NCBI RefSeq assembly: GCF_000620785.1
Contig: NZ_JIAI01000002.1
Coordinates: forward strand, 302,100-366,099
Direction of reading: 5' to 3'
DNA from: Actinospineispora acaciae DSM 45401
GTDB taxonomy: Bacteria; Actinomycetota; Actinomycetes; Mycobacteriales; Pseudonocardiaceae
Length of the DNA stretch: 64,000 nt
Position 1 is the stretch's first letter. The number at the start of each line of letters is the position of its first letter. The notes beneath the pieces are model-generated. The model made no database searches, was not told the DNA's origin, and saw only the letters and a list, made by a program, of their open reading frames with translations. Of the stretch, positions 51,000 to 59,306 are shown piece after piece. The position numbers and the translations under genes were made by a program.

Positions 51000-51027
51000 C
51001 TGGCAAGGTTCGTTGCTGAGCTGGCAA
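51000..51027 (+). promoter_or_regulatory. Direct repeat CTGGCAA spaced by two helical turns before the XRE-cupin gene
   Basis: CTGGCAAGGT at 51000 and CTGGCAAAGT at 51021, 21 bp apart. The second ends just before the gene start at 51037, so it is a candidate autoregulatory site. Confidence 0.35.
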
Positions 51028-51036
51028 AGTGGTGGC

Positions 51037-51624
51037 ATGGACATCGACCGGGCGCTGGACGCGGTCGGGCCTCGGCTGCGCGAGCTGCGCCGGCGCCGGG
51101 AGAGCACGCTGGGCGAGCTGTCCTCGGCGACCGGCATCTCGGTGAGCACCCTGTCCCGGCTGGAGTCCGGCGCCCGCCGCCCCACCCTGGAGCAGCTGCT
51201 GCCGCTGGCCAGGGCGCACGGCGTCACGCTCGACGAGCTGGTCGACGCGCCACCCACCGGCGACCCGCGCGTCCACCTGCGCCCGGTCGACCGCCACGGC
51301 ATGACCATGCTGCCGCTGACCCGCCGCGCCGGCGGCATCCAGGCCTACAAGCTGATACTGCGGCCCGGTGGCCGGGGCGAGGAGCCCGAGCCGAGGACGC
51401 ACGAGGGCTACGAGTGGCTGTACGTGCTGAACGGGCGGCTGCGGCTGGTGCTCGGTGAGCACGACCTGGTGCTCACCCCCGGCGAGGCCGCCGAGTTCGA
51501 CACCCACGTCCCGCACTGGTTCGGCGCGCAGGGCGGTCAGCCGGTGGAGTTCCTGAGTTTGTTCGGCAAGCAGGGCGAGCGCGCCCACCTGCGGGCTCGA
51601 CCCAGATCGCCTAGGCCCCGTTGA
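51037..51624 (+). CDS. XRE-family regulator with C-terminal cupin domain
   Basis: A 195-residue protein. The helix-turn-helix is at about residues 10-65 (LRELRRRRESTLGELSSATGISVSTLSRLESGARRPTLEQLLPLARAHGV) and the cupin at about 85-180 (EPRTHEGYEWLYVLNGRLRLVLGEHDLVLTPGEAAEFDTHVPHWFG). XRE-cupin proteins sense small carboxylates or amines through the cupin. It is adjacent to and convergent with the kynurenine-formamidase-like gene; their ends overlap by 14 bp. ATG 51037 is preferred, the long upstream frame being non-homologous. Confidence 0.9.
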   Translation: MDIDRALDAVGPRLRELRRRRESTLGELSSATGISVSTLSRLESGARRPTLEQLLPLARAHGVTLDELVDAPPTGDPRVHLRPVDRHGMTMLPLTRRAGGIQAYKLILRPGGRGEEPEPRTHEGYEWLYVLNGRLRLVLGEHDLVLTPGEAAEFDTHVPHWFGAQGGQPVEFLSLFGKQGERAHLRARPRSPRPR

Positions 51625-52477
51625 GGCACAGCTCGACGAGGGTGGCGGTGAGCGCGGAGTCCGGGTCGGTCAGCTCCAGGACGACGTCGAAGTGGTTCTT
51701 GCCCGGCGCCACGATCAGCTCGGACGTGCCGGGGAACCGCGCCTCCCAGTCGCGGGCGAACTCGCGGCTCTGGTGGTGGAAGCCCTCGGGGTCCTTCTCG
51801 GCGACCACGATGCGGGTGGGCATGCCCCGGCCCGGTGGGTGGCGCAGCGGGCTGAGCGCCCTCGCCCGAGGCACGTCCAGCGTCATCCAGTCGTTGACGT
51901 AGGACGCCAGCAGCGGCTCGATGTCGAACAACCCGCTGAACGGCATGGCGGCCGCCACCGTGTCCTCGGGGACGCCCAGCTCGCGCTGCCACCCGTCCAG
52001 CATGGTCATGCCGGTGAGGTGGCCGCCGGCCGAGCTGCCGCCGACCACTATGCGCCGGCGGTCCAGCCCGTGCTCGGGAGCGTGCCGGTAGATCCAGGCC
52101 ACCGCCGCGCGCACCTGGCGGACGATCTCCTCCAGGGTGGCCGCCGGCGCCAGGTCGTACTCCACCACGGCGGTGGCGATGCCGTGCGCGGCCAGCGTCC
52201 GCGCCATGAACGCCGAGTCCGCGCGGGAGAGCATCCGCCAGTAGCCGCCGTGCAGGAACACGAACACCGGCCGTGGCGCCTCCGTGTCCGGTTCGCCCGG
52301 CGCCCACAGGTCCAGCACCTGGCGGCTGGCCTCGTCGTAGACCAGGTCCCGCGCGCCCGGCAGGCCGGCCACCGCCGCCTCGGACTCGGCGCGGTAGCGG
52401 CGCATCAGCTCGTCGAAGGCCTCCCCGCCGACGGTGGCGCGGGCGCTGTAGAGCCGGTCGGCCTCTGGGTCGGACAC
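51611..52477 (-). CDS. Alpha/beta hydrolase, kynurenine-formamidase-like
   Basis: A 288-residue hydrolase with the HGGYWR oxyanion motif (VFLHGGYWRMLS), nucleophile GGSSAGGH near residue 155 and a C-terminal APGKNHFDVV His motif. HGGYW is characteristic of arylformamidase/esterase relatives. AAAGGAGA precedes GTG 52477, fixing the start; the upstream enolase-family gene overlaps it by about 73 bp. It could hydrolyse an ester, lactone-like or formamide intermediate of the acid-sugar-like locus or be a tryptophan-catabolism enzyme. Confidence 0.85.
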   Translation of the reverse strand: MSDPEADRLYSARATVGGEAFDELMRRYRAESEAAVAGLPGARDLVYDEASRQVLDLWAPGEPDTEAPRPVFVFLHGGYWRMLSRADSAFMARTLAAHGIATAVVEYDLAPAATLEEIVRQVRAAVAWIYRHAPEHGLDRRRIVVGGSSAGGHLTGMTMLDGWQRELGVPEDTVAAAMPFSGLFDIEPLLASYVNDWMTLDVPRARALSPLRHPPGRGMPTRIVVAEKDPEGFHHQSREFARDWEARFPGTSELIVAPGKNHFDVVLELTDPDSALTATLVELCLNGA

Positions 52478-53643
52478 CAGCGATCTCCTTTCGGCGTGCT
52501 GACCAGGCATTTGTACACCGCGTCCGGACGGAACGGATACCGCTGTTCGATCTCGGGGGTCAGCCGGACGCCCAGCCCGGGCGCGGTCGGCGCGGCGAGC
52601 GTGCCGTCGGTGATCCGGAACGGCTCGACCAGCGGCTCGGTCCGCAGCGGATACCGGGGCAGCGGCCATTCCGCGAGCCGGCCGCCGCCGGCGAACGCGG
52701 CATGGTAGTTCGCGGCCATGCCGACGGCGCTGCCCCAGCAGTGCACCACCGTCCTGATGCCAGCGCCGGCGCCCGCGCGGAAGACGTCCAGCACCGGACC
52801 CAGGCCGCCGATCACGGTGGCGTCCGGTTGGACGATGTCGTAGTAGCCGTCCCGGACCCGCCCGGCCAGCTCCTCGGGGGTGGTGACGATCTCGCCGCCC
52901 GCGATCGGCACCTCGCTGGACGCGCGCAACAGCGGATACTCCTCAGTCCTGCCCAGGCCGAGGGGCTCCTCCAGGAAGGCGAGCGGGCGGTTCAGCCGCG
53001 ACAGGAAGGAGAGCGCATCGTCGGCGGTGCCGCCGGGGACGGTGAGGTTCTGGCACATGTCCACCGCCACCGCGATGCCCAGCTCGCGAGCCCTGTCGAC
53101 GGTCCACACCGCCTTGTCGACCTCGCCGTGGCGGGCGCGGATCTTCACGGTGGCCAGGCCTGCGGCGGCCGCGGTGGCCAGCTCGTCCGCCATGCCGTCC
53201 GGGGTCGCGCTGTCGCCGCCGCTGCCGTACAGCGGGATCGACGGCACGCGGCACCCGCCGAGCAGCTCGTGCACGGGCATCCCGAGATGGTGGCCGTTCG
53301 CGTCCCAGAGGGCCGTCTCGATGGCGCCGACCACGTGCCGGGCGGCCCCGGACAGGCTCCAGTAGCCGGTGGCCTCGCAGGCGTCCCGGTAGCGGGCGGC
53401 GACGTCGAGCGACTCGGTGCCGACCAGGTACGGCGCGAGCAGCTTCACCGTCTCGACGAACACCCCCGGGGCGAACACCGCGAGGTAGGCCTCGCCGAGC
53501 CCGACCGATCCGTCCTCCAGGGTGATCTCGACCAGGCCGGTGGTGCGCCATCCGGTGGGCAGGTGCCGCTGGACCTCGACGTTGTCCGGCCCGGCGTACG
53601 GGGCGCTGAGCAGCACCGGCCGGACCCCTGTGACGGCGGGCAT
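52405..53643 (-). CDS. Enolase-superfamily (mandelate racemase/muconate lactonizing) enzyme
   Basis: A 412-residue protein with an N-terminal capping domain and a C-terminal barrel. Visible catalytic residues are K-x-R in TVKIRARHG, Asp in VAVDMCQNL, Glu in FLEEPLG, Glu in AGGEIVT, Asp in QPDATVIGG and His in HCWGS. The Asp-His pair puts it in the mandelate racemase/acid-sugar dehydratase group. The C-terminal about 30 residues run into the next gene and look non-conserved. It likely dehydrates an acid sugar; the stereochemical specificity is unknown. Confidence 0.88.
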   Translation of the reverse strand: MPAVTGVRPVLLSAPYAGPDNVEVQRHLPTGWRTTGLVEITLEDGSVGLGEAYLAVFAPGVFVETVKLLAPYLVGTESLDVAARYRDACEATGYWSLSGAARHVVGAIETALWDANGHHLGMPVHELLGGCRVPSIPLYGSGGDSATPDGMADELATAAAAGLATVKIRARHGEVDKAVWTVDRARELGIAVAVDMCQNLTVPGGTADDALSFLSRLNRPLAFLEEPLGLGRTEEYPLLRASSEVPIAGGEIVTTPEELAGRVRDGYYDIVQPDATVIGGLGPVLDVFRAGAGAGIRTVVHCWGSAVGMAANYHAAFAGGGRLAEWPLPRYPLRTEPLVEPFRITDGTLAAPTAPGLGVRLTPEIEQRYPFRPDAVYKCLVSTPKGDRWCPTQRPTGSTAPAPPSAGRPSTS

Positions 53644-54582
53644 CTACGAGGCCAGCCGGTGCAGCGGCGGCTCGCCCCGGCTGACCCGCTGCACGTTCGC
53701 CAGCGCCGCGCGGAACACCCGGCGGACGGTGTCGCGGGTCTGGGCGGCGCTGTGCGGGGTGGCCACCACGTTCGGCAGGCGCAGCAGCGGGTGGTCGGGC
53801 GGCACCGGCTCGGTCTCCCAGACGTCCAGCCCCGCGCCGCCGAGGTGCCCGGAGCGCAGCGCGCCGGCCAGCGCGGACTCGTCGACCACGCCGCCGCGCG
53901 CGACGTTGACCAGCACCGCGCCCGGCCTCATGGCGGCCAGCTCGGCCGGGCCGATGAGGTGGCGGGTCGCGGAGGTGAGCGGCACGTGCACGGTGACGAC
54001 GTCGCAGGTCGCTAGCAGCTCGGCGAGCGGCAGGTACTCGATGCCCAGCTCGCGCTCGACCCCCGGATCCGCCCGCACGGCGTCGAAGTAGCGCAGCGTG
54101 ACGCCGAACGCGCGGGCCCGCGCGGCCACCTCCCGCCCGACGTGGCCGAGCCCGACGATGCCGAAGGCCTTGCCGCCCAGTTCGGCGGACGCCCGCAGCG
54201 CCCGGTTGGGCTCCCACTCACCGCGCCTGGTGTCGCCGTCCAGGACACACAGCCGGCGCAGCACCGCCAGCACCAGCAGCAGCGTGTGCTCGGCGACCCC
54301 GGCGGCGTTCACCCCGGGCAGGTTCGCGACCGGCACGCCCCGCCGCCCCGCCTCGGCGAGATCGAGGCCGTCGACGCCCGCGCCGACGCGCTGGATGAGC
54401 CTGACCCGACCGGCCTCGGCGATCATCGCGGCCGGCACCGGCGAGGCGCCGTTCAGGATGTAGTCGGCGTCCGGGAGGGCGTCCCGGGACGTGACCAGCG
54501 AGAACCCCGCCGGCACCTCCTCGGCCAGCAGTTCGAGCACCGCCGGGTCGTCCTCGCCGATCCACACGATCCGTTCGACCAT
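53644..54582 (-). CDS. D-isomer-specific 2-hydroxyacid dehydrogenase
   Basis: A 312-residue NAD-dependent dehydrogenase: substrate loop VGAGVDGLDLAEA, Rossmann GIVGLGHVGREVA, catalytic Arg in NVARGGVVDE, Glu in ETEPVPPDHPL and His in ATPHSAAQ. It interconverts 2-hydroxy and 2-oxo acids. It starts at ATG 54582, overlapping the MFS stop (TGATG), and ends directly before the enolase-family gene. Confidence 0.92.
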   Translation of the reverse strand: MVERIVWIGEDDPAVLELLAEEVPAGFSLVTSRDALPDADYILNGASPVPAAMIAEAGRVRLIQRVGAGVDGLDLAEAGRRGVPVANLPGVNAAGVAEHTLLLVLAVLRRLCVLDGDTRRGEWEPNRALRASAELGGKAFGIVGLGHVGREVAARARAFGVTLRYFDAVRADPGVERELGIEYLPLAELLATCDVVTVHVPLTSATRHLIGPAELAAMRPGAVLVNVARGGVVDESALAGALRSGHLGGAGLDVWETEPVPPDHPLLRLPNVVATPHSAAQTRDTVRRVFRAALANVQRVSRGEPPLHRLAS

Positions 54583-55883
54583 CACGCTCCCTGAGCAGTT
54601 GGTTGCCGGGACGACTCCCTGACGAGCAGCACCAGGACCGCGGCGAGCGCGGCCGCGCCGGCGAGCACCCACAGCGCGGCCACCGTGGACCCGGTGCCCT
54701 GCCGCAGCCAGCCGACCAGGAACGGCCCGGCGAACCCGCCGAGGTTGGCCACCGAGTTGATGAACGCCAGCCCCACCGCGCCGGCCGAGGTGGTGTTCAG
54801 GAACGACGACGCCAGCGCCCAGAACACCGACAGCAGCCCGTAGCCGAAGAACACCAGGCACAGCGCGGCCAGCCCGGCCACCGGACCCACCACCGCGCTC
54901 ACCCCCAGCCCGACCGTCATGCACACGCAGCCGAAGAACACGTGCACCCGCCGCCGGCCGTGCCGGTCCGACGAACGCCCGAGCAGGAACAACCCGATGA
55001 CCTGGAACGCGTACGGCACCACCGCCAGCGAGGTGAGCCCGACGGTGGACAGCCCGCCGATCCGGTCCACGATCGCCGGCAGCCAGAACACCAGGCCCGC
55101 GTTCACCACCTGCAACAGCCCGTACACCGCGCACAGCAACAGCACCCGAGGCTGGACGGCCACCCGCGCGATGCTCACGTGCGCGACGAACCGGTCGTCG
55201 CGCTCGGCCTCGATCCGGGTGGTCAGCCAGGTCCGCTCGTGCTCCGACAGCCACCGCGCCCGCGAAGGGCCCTCGGTGAGCAGGAACCAGGCGGCCACCC
55301 CGACCACCACGGTGACCACGCCCTCCACCAGGAACAGCCACTGCCAGCCCCGCAGCCCGGCCAGGCCGTCCATGCTCAGCAGCCCGCCGGACAGCGGCCC
55401 GGCCAGCAGGTACGCCACCGGCCCCGCGCTCACCAGCACGGCGGTGACCTGACCGCGCCGCGCGCTGGGCAGCCACCGGGTCAGGTAGAAGACCGCGCCG
55501 GGGAAGAAGCCGGCCTCCGCCGCGCCGAGCAGGAACCGCGCCACGTAGAAGCCGACCTCGTCGCGGACCAGCAGCATCCCGATGACGACCAGCCCCCAGC
55601 TGACCATGATCCGGGCCAGCCAGACGCGAGCGCCGACCCGGCGCAGGATCATGTTGCTCGGCACCTCGAACAGGAAGTAGCCGATGAAGAAGATGCCCGC
55701 CCCGAACCCGTAGACGGCGTCGCTCATCCCCAGGTCGGACGAGATCTGCTTCTGCGCGAACGCGATGTTGCCCCGGTCGAACTGCGCGAGCAGGTACATC
55801 AGGGTGAGGAACAGCACCACCCGGACGACGACCTTGCGGGTGACCGCCCGCTCGGTCGCGCCCTCGTCGAGCGCGTCCGTCAT
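54582..55883 (-). CDS. MFS transporter, anion:cation symporter (ACS) type
   Basis: A 433-residue 12-TM carrier: LMYLLAQFDRGNIAFAQKQI at TM1, FEVPSNMILRRVGARVWLARIMVSWG (the ACS/phthalate permease signature) and FLLGAAEAGFFPGAVFYLTRWLP. ACS members import organic anions such as hexuronates, tartrate and phthalate, consistent with the acid-sugar enzymes around it. It overlaps the DHDPS-family gene upstream (ATGA). Confidence 0.9.
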   Translation of the reverse strand: MTDALDEGATERAVTRKVVVRVVLFLTLMYLLAQFDRGNIAFAQKQISSDLGMSDAVYGFGAGIFFIGYFLFEVPSNMILRRVGARVWLARIMVSWGLVVIGMLLVRDEVGFYVARFLLGAAEAGFFPGAVFYLTRWLPSARRGQVTAVLVSAGPVAYLLAGPLSGGLLSMDGLAGLRGWQWLFLVEGVVTVVVGVAAWFLLTEGPSRARWLSEHERTWLTTRIEAERDDRFVAHVSIARVAVQPRVLLLCAVYGLLQVVNAGLVFWLPAIVDRIGGLSTVGLTSLAVVPYAFQVIGLFLLGRSSDRHGRRRVHVFFGCVCMTVGLGVSAVVGPVAGLAALCLVFFGYGLLSVFWALASSFLNTTSAGAVGLAFINSVANLGGFAGPFLVGWLRQGTGSTVAALWVLAGAAALAAVLVLLVRESSRQPTAQGA

Positions 55884-56812
55884 CGAGGGATCGGGCCGAG
55901 GCCGACCTCGTCGAGGATCGCCGCGACGGACTTCACCTCGGTGTCGTCCAGCGGCAGCAGCGGCCGGTTGGTGGCCGGGTCGGCGATGATCCCGCGCAGC
56001 GCCATGGCCGCCTTGAACGCCCCGAGCGCGCCGGCGGTGAACCCGATGCGGCCCCGGTCGGCGACCGAGACGATGGTGAACAGCCGCGCCAGCCGGTCCT
56101 GCTCGACGGCCGCCCCCGCAAAGTCGCCGGCGCGCGCCGCCTCGAACAACCGCAGGTAGCCGTGCGGGTCGACGTTGCCCAGCCCGGGCACCAGGCCGAC
56201 CGCGCCCAGCCGCACGGACACGTCGGCCAGCAGCTCCGACCCGGTCAGCACCGGGAACCCCGGCAGCCGGCGGACGATCTCGCGGAACGTGGTGAGGTCC
56301 CCGCTGGAGTCCTTCAGCCCGACCGCGGCGCCCGACTCGGCCAGCGCGCTGACCACGTCCGGGGTCAACCGGAAGCCGACGGCCGACGGGATGTCGTAGG
56401 CCACCACCGGGATGTCGACGGCCTCGCGCACCGCCCGGAAGTGCGCGACGATCTCGTCCGGATGCGGCTGGACGTAGAACGGCGCCGTGACCACCGCCGC
56501 GTCCGCCCCCATCGCGGACGCGGCCCTGGCCTGCTCGATCACCCGGTTCGTGCCGGTGTCGATCGCCCCGACCAGCACCGGCACCACCCCGGCGACCTCG
56601 TCGACCGCCGTTTCCACCAGCGCGCGCCGCTGGCCGGAGTCCAACAGCGCGACCTCCCCGGTGGAGCCGCCGAGGAACACCCCGTGCACGCCGGCGTCCA
56701 CCTGGAACCGGACCAGCCGGCGCAGCGAGCCGAGGTCCACCGCTCCGGACGGGTCCAGCGGCGTGGCCAGCGGCGGGATCACGCCGCGCAGGCGGGAGGC
56801 GAGGTCAGTCAT
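55880..56812 (-). CDS. Dihydrodipicolinate synthase/KDG aldolase family protein
   Basis: A 310-residue class I aldolase-fold enzyme: GGSTGEVALLD (GxxGE motif), catalytic Tyr in VVAYDIPSAVG and Schiff-base Lys in VGLKDSSGDL near residue 165. It lacks neighbouring lysine-pathway genes and sits in a catabolic operon, so a role as 2-keto-3-deoxy-acid aldolase or dehydratase is more likely than DapA. It is coupled by ATGA overlaps to MFS genes on both sides. Confidence 0.9.
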   Translation of the reverse strand: MTDLASRLRGVIPPLATPLDPSGAVDLGSLRRLVRFQVDAGVHGVFLGGSTGEVALLDSGQRRALVETAVDEVAGVVPVLVGAIDTGTNRVIEQARAASAMGADAAVVTAPFYVQPHPDEIVAHFRAVREAVDIPVVAYDIPSAVGFRLTPDVVSALAESGAAVGLKDSSGDLTTFREIVRRLPGFPVLTGSELLADVSVRLGAVGLVPGLGNVDPHGYLRLFEAARAGDFAGAAVEQDRLARLFTIVSVADRGRIGFTAGALGAFKAAMALRGIIADPATNRPLLPLDDTEVKSVAAILDEVGLGPIPR

Positions 56813-58242
56813 GCGTTCTCCGTTGACGTAGAGGGTGCGTCCATCTCCTGGTCGACGCCGAGCGCCCTTCCGATCCGGGCCGGCACGTCGAAGCCGATGA
56901 TCAGCGCCACGACCACCGTGAGGCTGCCGGCCAGCAGCGCCAGCGCGCTGCCCAGGCTGCCCATGCCGGCGGCGATCGAGGCGCCCGCGAGCGGGGCGAC
57001 GGCGCCGCCGAGCGCGCCGACGTTGTAGCTGAAGCCGAGCCCGGCCGCGCGCAGCCGGGTGGGGAAGTGCCCGCCGATGTACTTCGGCAGCAGGCCCGAG
57101 ATGCCCTGGCTGGTGGCCTGCATGGCGAACAGCAGCACCCACAGCAGCACGATGTTGCCGCCCGGCAGCGCGAACACCGGGAACACGAACGCCAGCGAGA
57201 CGAACAGCCCGAGCACGTAGGTGCGCCGGGTGCCCAGCTTGTCGCCGACGATCCCGGCCAGGATGGAGCCGGCGGCGTAGCCCAGCCCCGCCCAGGTCAG
57301 CGCGTTGGTGACCTGGGAGTCGTGGTAGCCCAGCTCGGTCTTGAGGTAGGTCGGCAGCAGCGACTGGATCGGCCACGAGTACAGGAACGCGCAGAAGACC
57401 GTGACCATGATCGCGATCATCACCGGCCACAGCCGCCCGGCCAGCTGCGCGGCGAACACGATGAACCCGACGACCACCACCGCGACCAGCGGGATGGTGA
57501 GCGAGCCCGAGGTCTTGCTGAAGATGAGCACCAGCGCTGCGGAGAGCACCAGCGCCAGCGCCGCGTTCACCAGCCGCCGGCCCGGCCCGAACAACACCGA
57601 CGACGTCCGCACGTCGGTGCGGTCGCCGACCTCGGCCTGCCACTGGGCCGCCTCGGGCAGCGAGCGGCGCAGGTAGAGGGTGAGCGCGATCGGGATGATC
57701 CCGGCGTAGAACAGCCACCGCCAGCCGCCCGCCGGCACGATCGCCAGGTAGGCCAGCGCGGCCAGCACGGTGCCGATCGGGTAGGCGGACAGCAGGAAGC
57801 CGCTGGCCCGGTTGCGCATCGAGCGCGGCCAGTCCTCCATCACGTAGGTGGCGCTCGCGCCGTACTCGCCGGCCATGCCGATCCCGACCACCGCCCGGAA
57901 CGCGAACAGCGACCAGTAGTCCCAGGCGAACCCGCACAGCGCGCTGCCGATCGCGAACGCGGCGATGGCCAGGATCATCGCCGGCTTGCGGCCGAACCTG
58001 TCGCCGATGGCGCCGAGCGCGAGCCCACCCAGCCAGCGGGACACGAACGCGGCCGACACCAGGGTGGCCGCCTTCGGCAGGGTGAGCTGGAACTCGCCCG
58101 CGATCTCGGTGAGCACCAGGGTGATGAGGATGAAGTCGAACCCGTCCAGCAGGTAGCCCAGCCAGGCGGCGAAGAACGACTTGCGCTGCCGGGCGCTGAG
58201 CTGGCGGAACGAGCTAGGGACCTCGGACGGCGCCGCTGCCAT
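56809..58242 (-). CDS. MFS transporter (acid:H+ symporter type)
   Basis: A 477-residue carrier with the TM1 pattern FFAAWLGYLLDGFDFILITLVLTEI and loop motif LGAIGDRFGRKPAM, closely resembling the carrier at 7958-9217 but with a longer central loop. GGAGGT lies 7 nt before ATG 58242. It is the first gene of the leftward operon and is divergent from a second DHDPS-family gene. Two MFS genes in one locus suggest two related substrates or an uptake/efflux pair. Confidence 0.88.
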   Translation of the reverse strand: MAAAPSEVPSSFRQLSARQRKSFFAAWLGYLLDGFDFILITLVLTEIAGEFQLTLPKAATLVSAAFVSRWLGGLALGAIGDRFGRKPAMILAIAAFAIGSALCGFAWDYWSLFAFRAVVGIGMAGEYGASATYVMEDWPRSMRNRASGFLLSAYPIGTVLAALAYLAIVPAGGWRWLFYAGIIPIALTLYLRRSLPEAAQWQAEVGDRTDVRTSSVLFGPGRRLVNAALALVLSAALVLIFSKTSGSLTIPLVAVVVVGFIVFAAQLAGRLWPVMIAIMVTVFCAFLYSWPIQSLLPTYLKTELGYHDSQVTNALTWAGLGYAAGSILAGIVGDKLGTRRTYVLGLFVSLAFVFPVFALPGGNIVLLWVLLFAMQATSQGISGLLPKYIGGHFPTRLRAAGLGFSYNVGALGGAVAPLAGASIAAGMGSLGSALALLAGSLTVVVALIIGFDVPARIGRALGVDQEMDAPSTSTENA

Positions 58243-58276
58243 GGCCTGGACCTCCGAAACGATCCGAAACGAGCCG

Positions 58277-58296
58277 GACATAGGATGTCCTATGTC
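58277..58296. promoter_or_regulatory. Perfect 20-bp palindrome, candidate GntR-type operator
   Basis: GACATAGGA-TG-TCCTATGTC (9-bp arms, 2-bp centre) in the 85-bp gap between the divergent MFS and DHDPS-family genes. It is AT-rich against the surroundings, as expected for an operator/-10 overlap. No GntR-family gene is near it in this window. Confidence 0.75.
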
Positions 58297-58327
58297 TAGA
58301 CGCGACGATAGGGAACGGGGAGCGCCG

Positions 58328-59278
58328 ATGCAACCACTCACCCCGCGCGGCTTGCGGGGAGTCTGGGCGAGCGTGCTGCTGCCGGTGCGGGCGGACGAGG
58401 GCATCGACATGGACCGGCTGGCGGTCGCGGTGGATCGCCTGGTCGCGGCCGGGGTGCACGGCGTCTACACCAACGGCACGGCGGGGGAGTTCCATACGCT
58501 CTCCGACGCCGAGTACGACGCGGTGCACGAGCTGGTGGCGGCGGCGTGCACGGCGGCCGGCGTGCCGTTCCAACTGGGCGCGAGCCACCCGAGCGGGCAG
58601 CTTTCGCTGGAGCGGATCGCCCGGGCGGTGCGTTTGGGGCCGGCCGCGGTGCAGGTGATCCTGCCGGACTGGCTGCCGCTCGGCGAGGACGAGGTGCTGG
58701 CGGCGGTGGCGCGGATGGCCGAGGTGACGGACGGGACGCCGCTGGTGCTCTACAACCCGCCGTACGCGAAGACGCAGGTCGGTCCGGAGCTGTTCGGGCG
58801 GCTGGCGGACGAGGTGCCGGCGCTGGTCGGGATCAAGGTGCCGGGCGGGGACGCGGGCTGGTACGGGCGGATGGTCGAGGCGGTCGGTGACCGGCTCGCG
58901 GTGTTCGTGGCCGGGCACACGCTGGCCTCGGGTCGGCGGCTGGGGGCGTCCGGCGCGTACTCCAACGTCGCCGCGCTGAGCCCGGCCGGCGCGGCGCGCT
59001 GGTACCGGCAGATGGACGCCGACCCGGACGCGGCGCTGGACCTCGAACGCCGGCTGCGCGGTTTCCTGGACGCGCACATCGCGCCGCTGGCCAGGGCCGG
59101 CTACTGCGATCCGGCGCTGGACAAGACGCTGGCCGCGATCGGCGGCTGGGCACCGATCGGCACCAGGGTGCGCTGGCCGCACCGCTGGGTGGACCCGGAC
59201 CTGGTGCCCGCGCTGCGCGCGCGGGCCCGCGAGGCCGTGCCGGAGCTGTTCACCGACGGGAGCGCGGCGCGCCGTTGA
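58328..59278 (+). CDS. Dihydrodipicolinate synthase/KDG aldolase family protein
   Basis: A 316-residue enzyme with GTAGEFHTLS (GxxGE), Tyr in LVLYNPPYA and Schiff-base Lys in VGIKVPGGD near 170, plus a C-terminal extension rich in Arg/Trp. It is only distantly similar to the family member at 55880-56812, so the two probably catalyse different steps. ATG 58328 is chosen for the GGGGAG 6-7 nt upstream; in-frame upstream ATG 58292 would lie on the operator. Divergent transcription from the MFS operon shares the palindrome. Confidence 0.88.
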   Translation: MQPLTPRGLRGVWASVLLPVRADEGIDMDRLAVAVDRLVAAGVHGVYTNGTAGEFHTLSDAEYDAVHELVAAACTAAGVPFQLGASHPSGQLSLERIARAVRLGPAAVQVILPDWLPLGEDEVLAAVARMAEVTDGTPLVLYNPPYAKTQVGPELFGRLADEVPALVGIKVPGGDAGWYGRMVEAVGDRLAVFVAGHTLASGRRLGASGAYSNVAALSPAGAARWYRQMDADPDAALDLERRLRGFLDAHIAPLARAGYCDPALDKTLAAIGGWAPIGTRVRWPHRWVDPDLVPALRARAREAVPELFTDGSAARR

Positions 59279-59306
59279 GACGCCGGGGGCCGGGCGCTGG
59301 TGTGCT

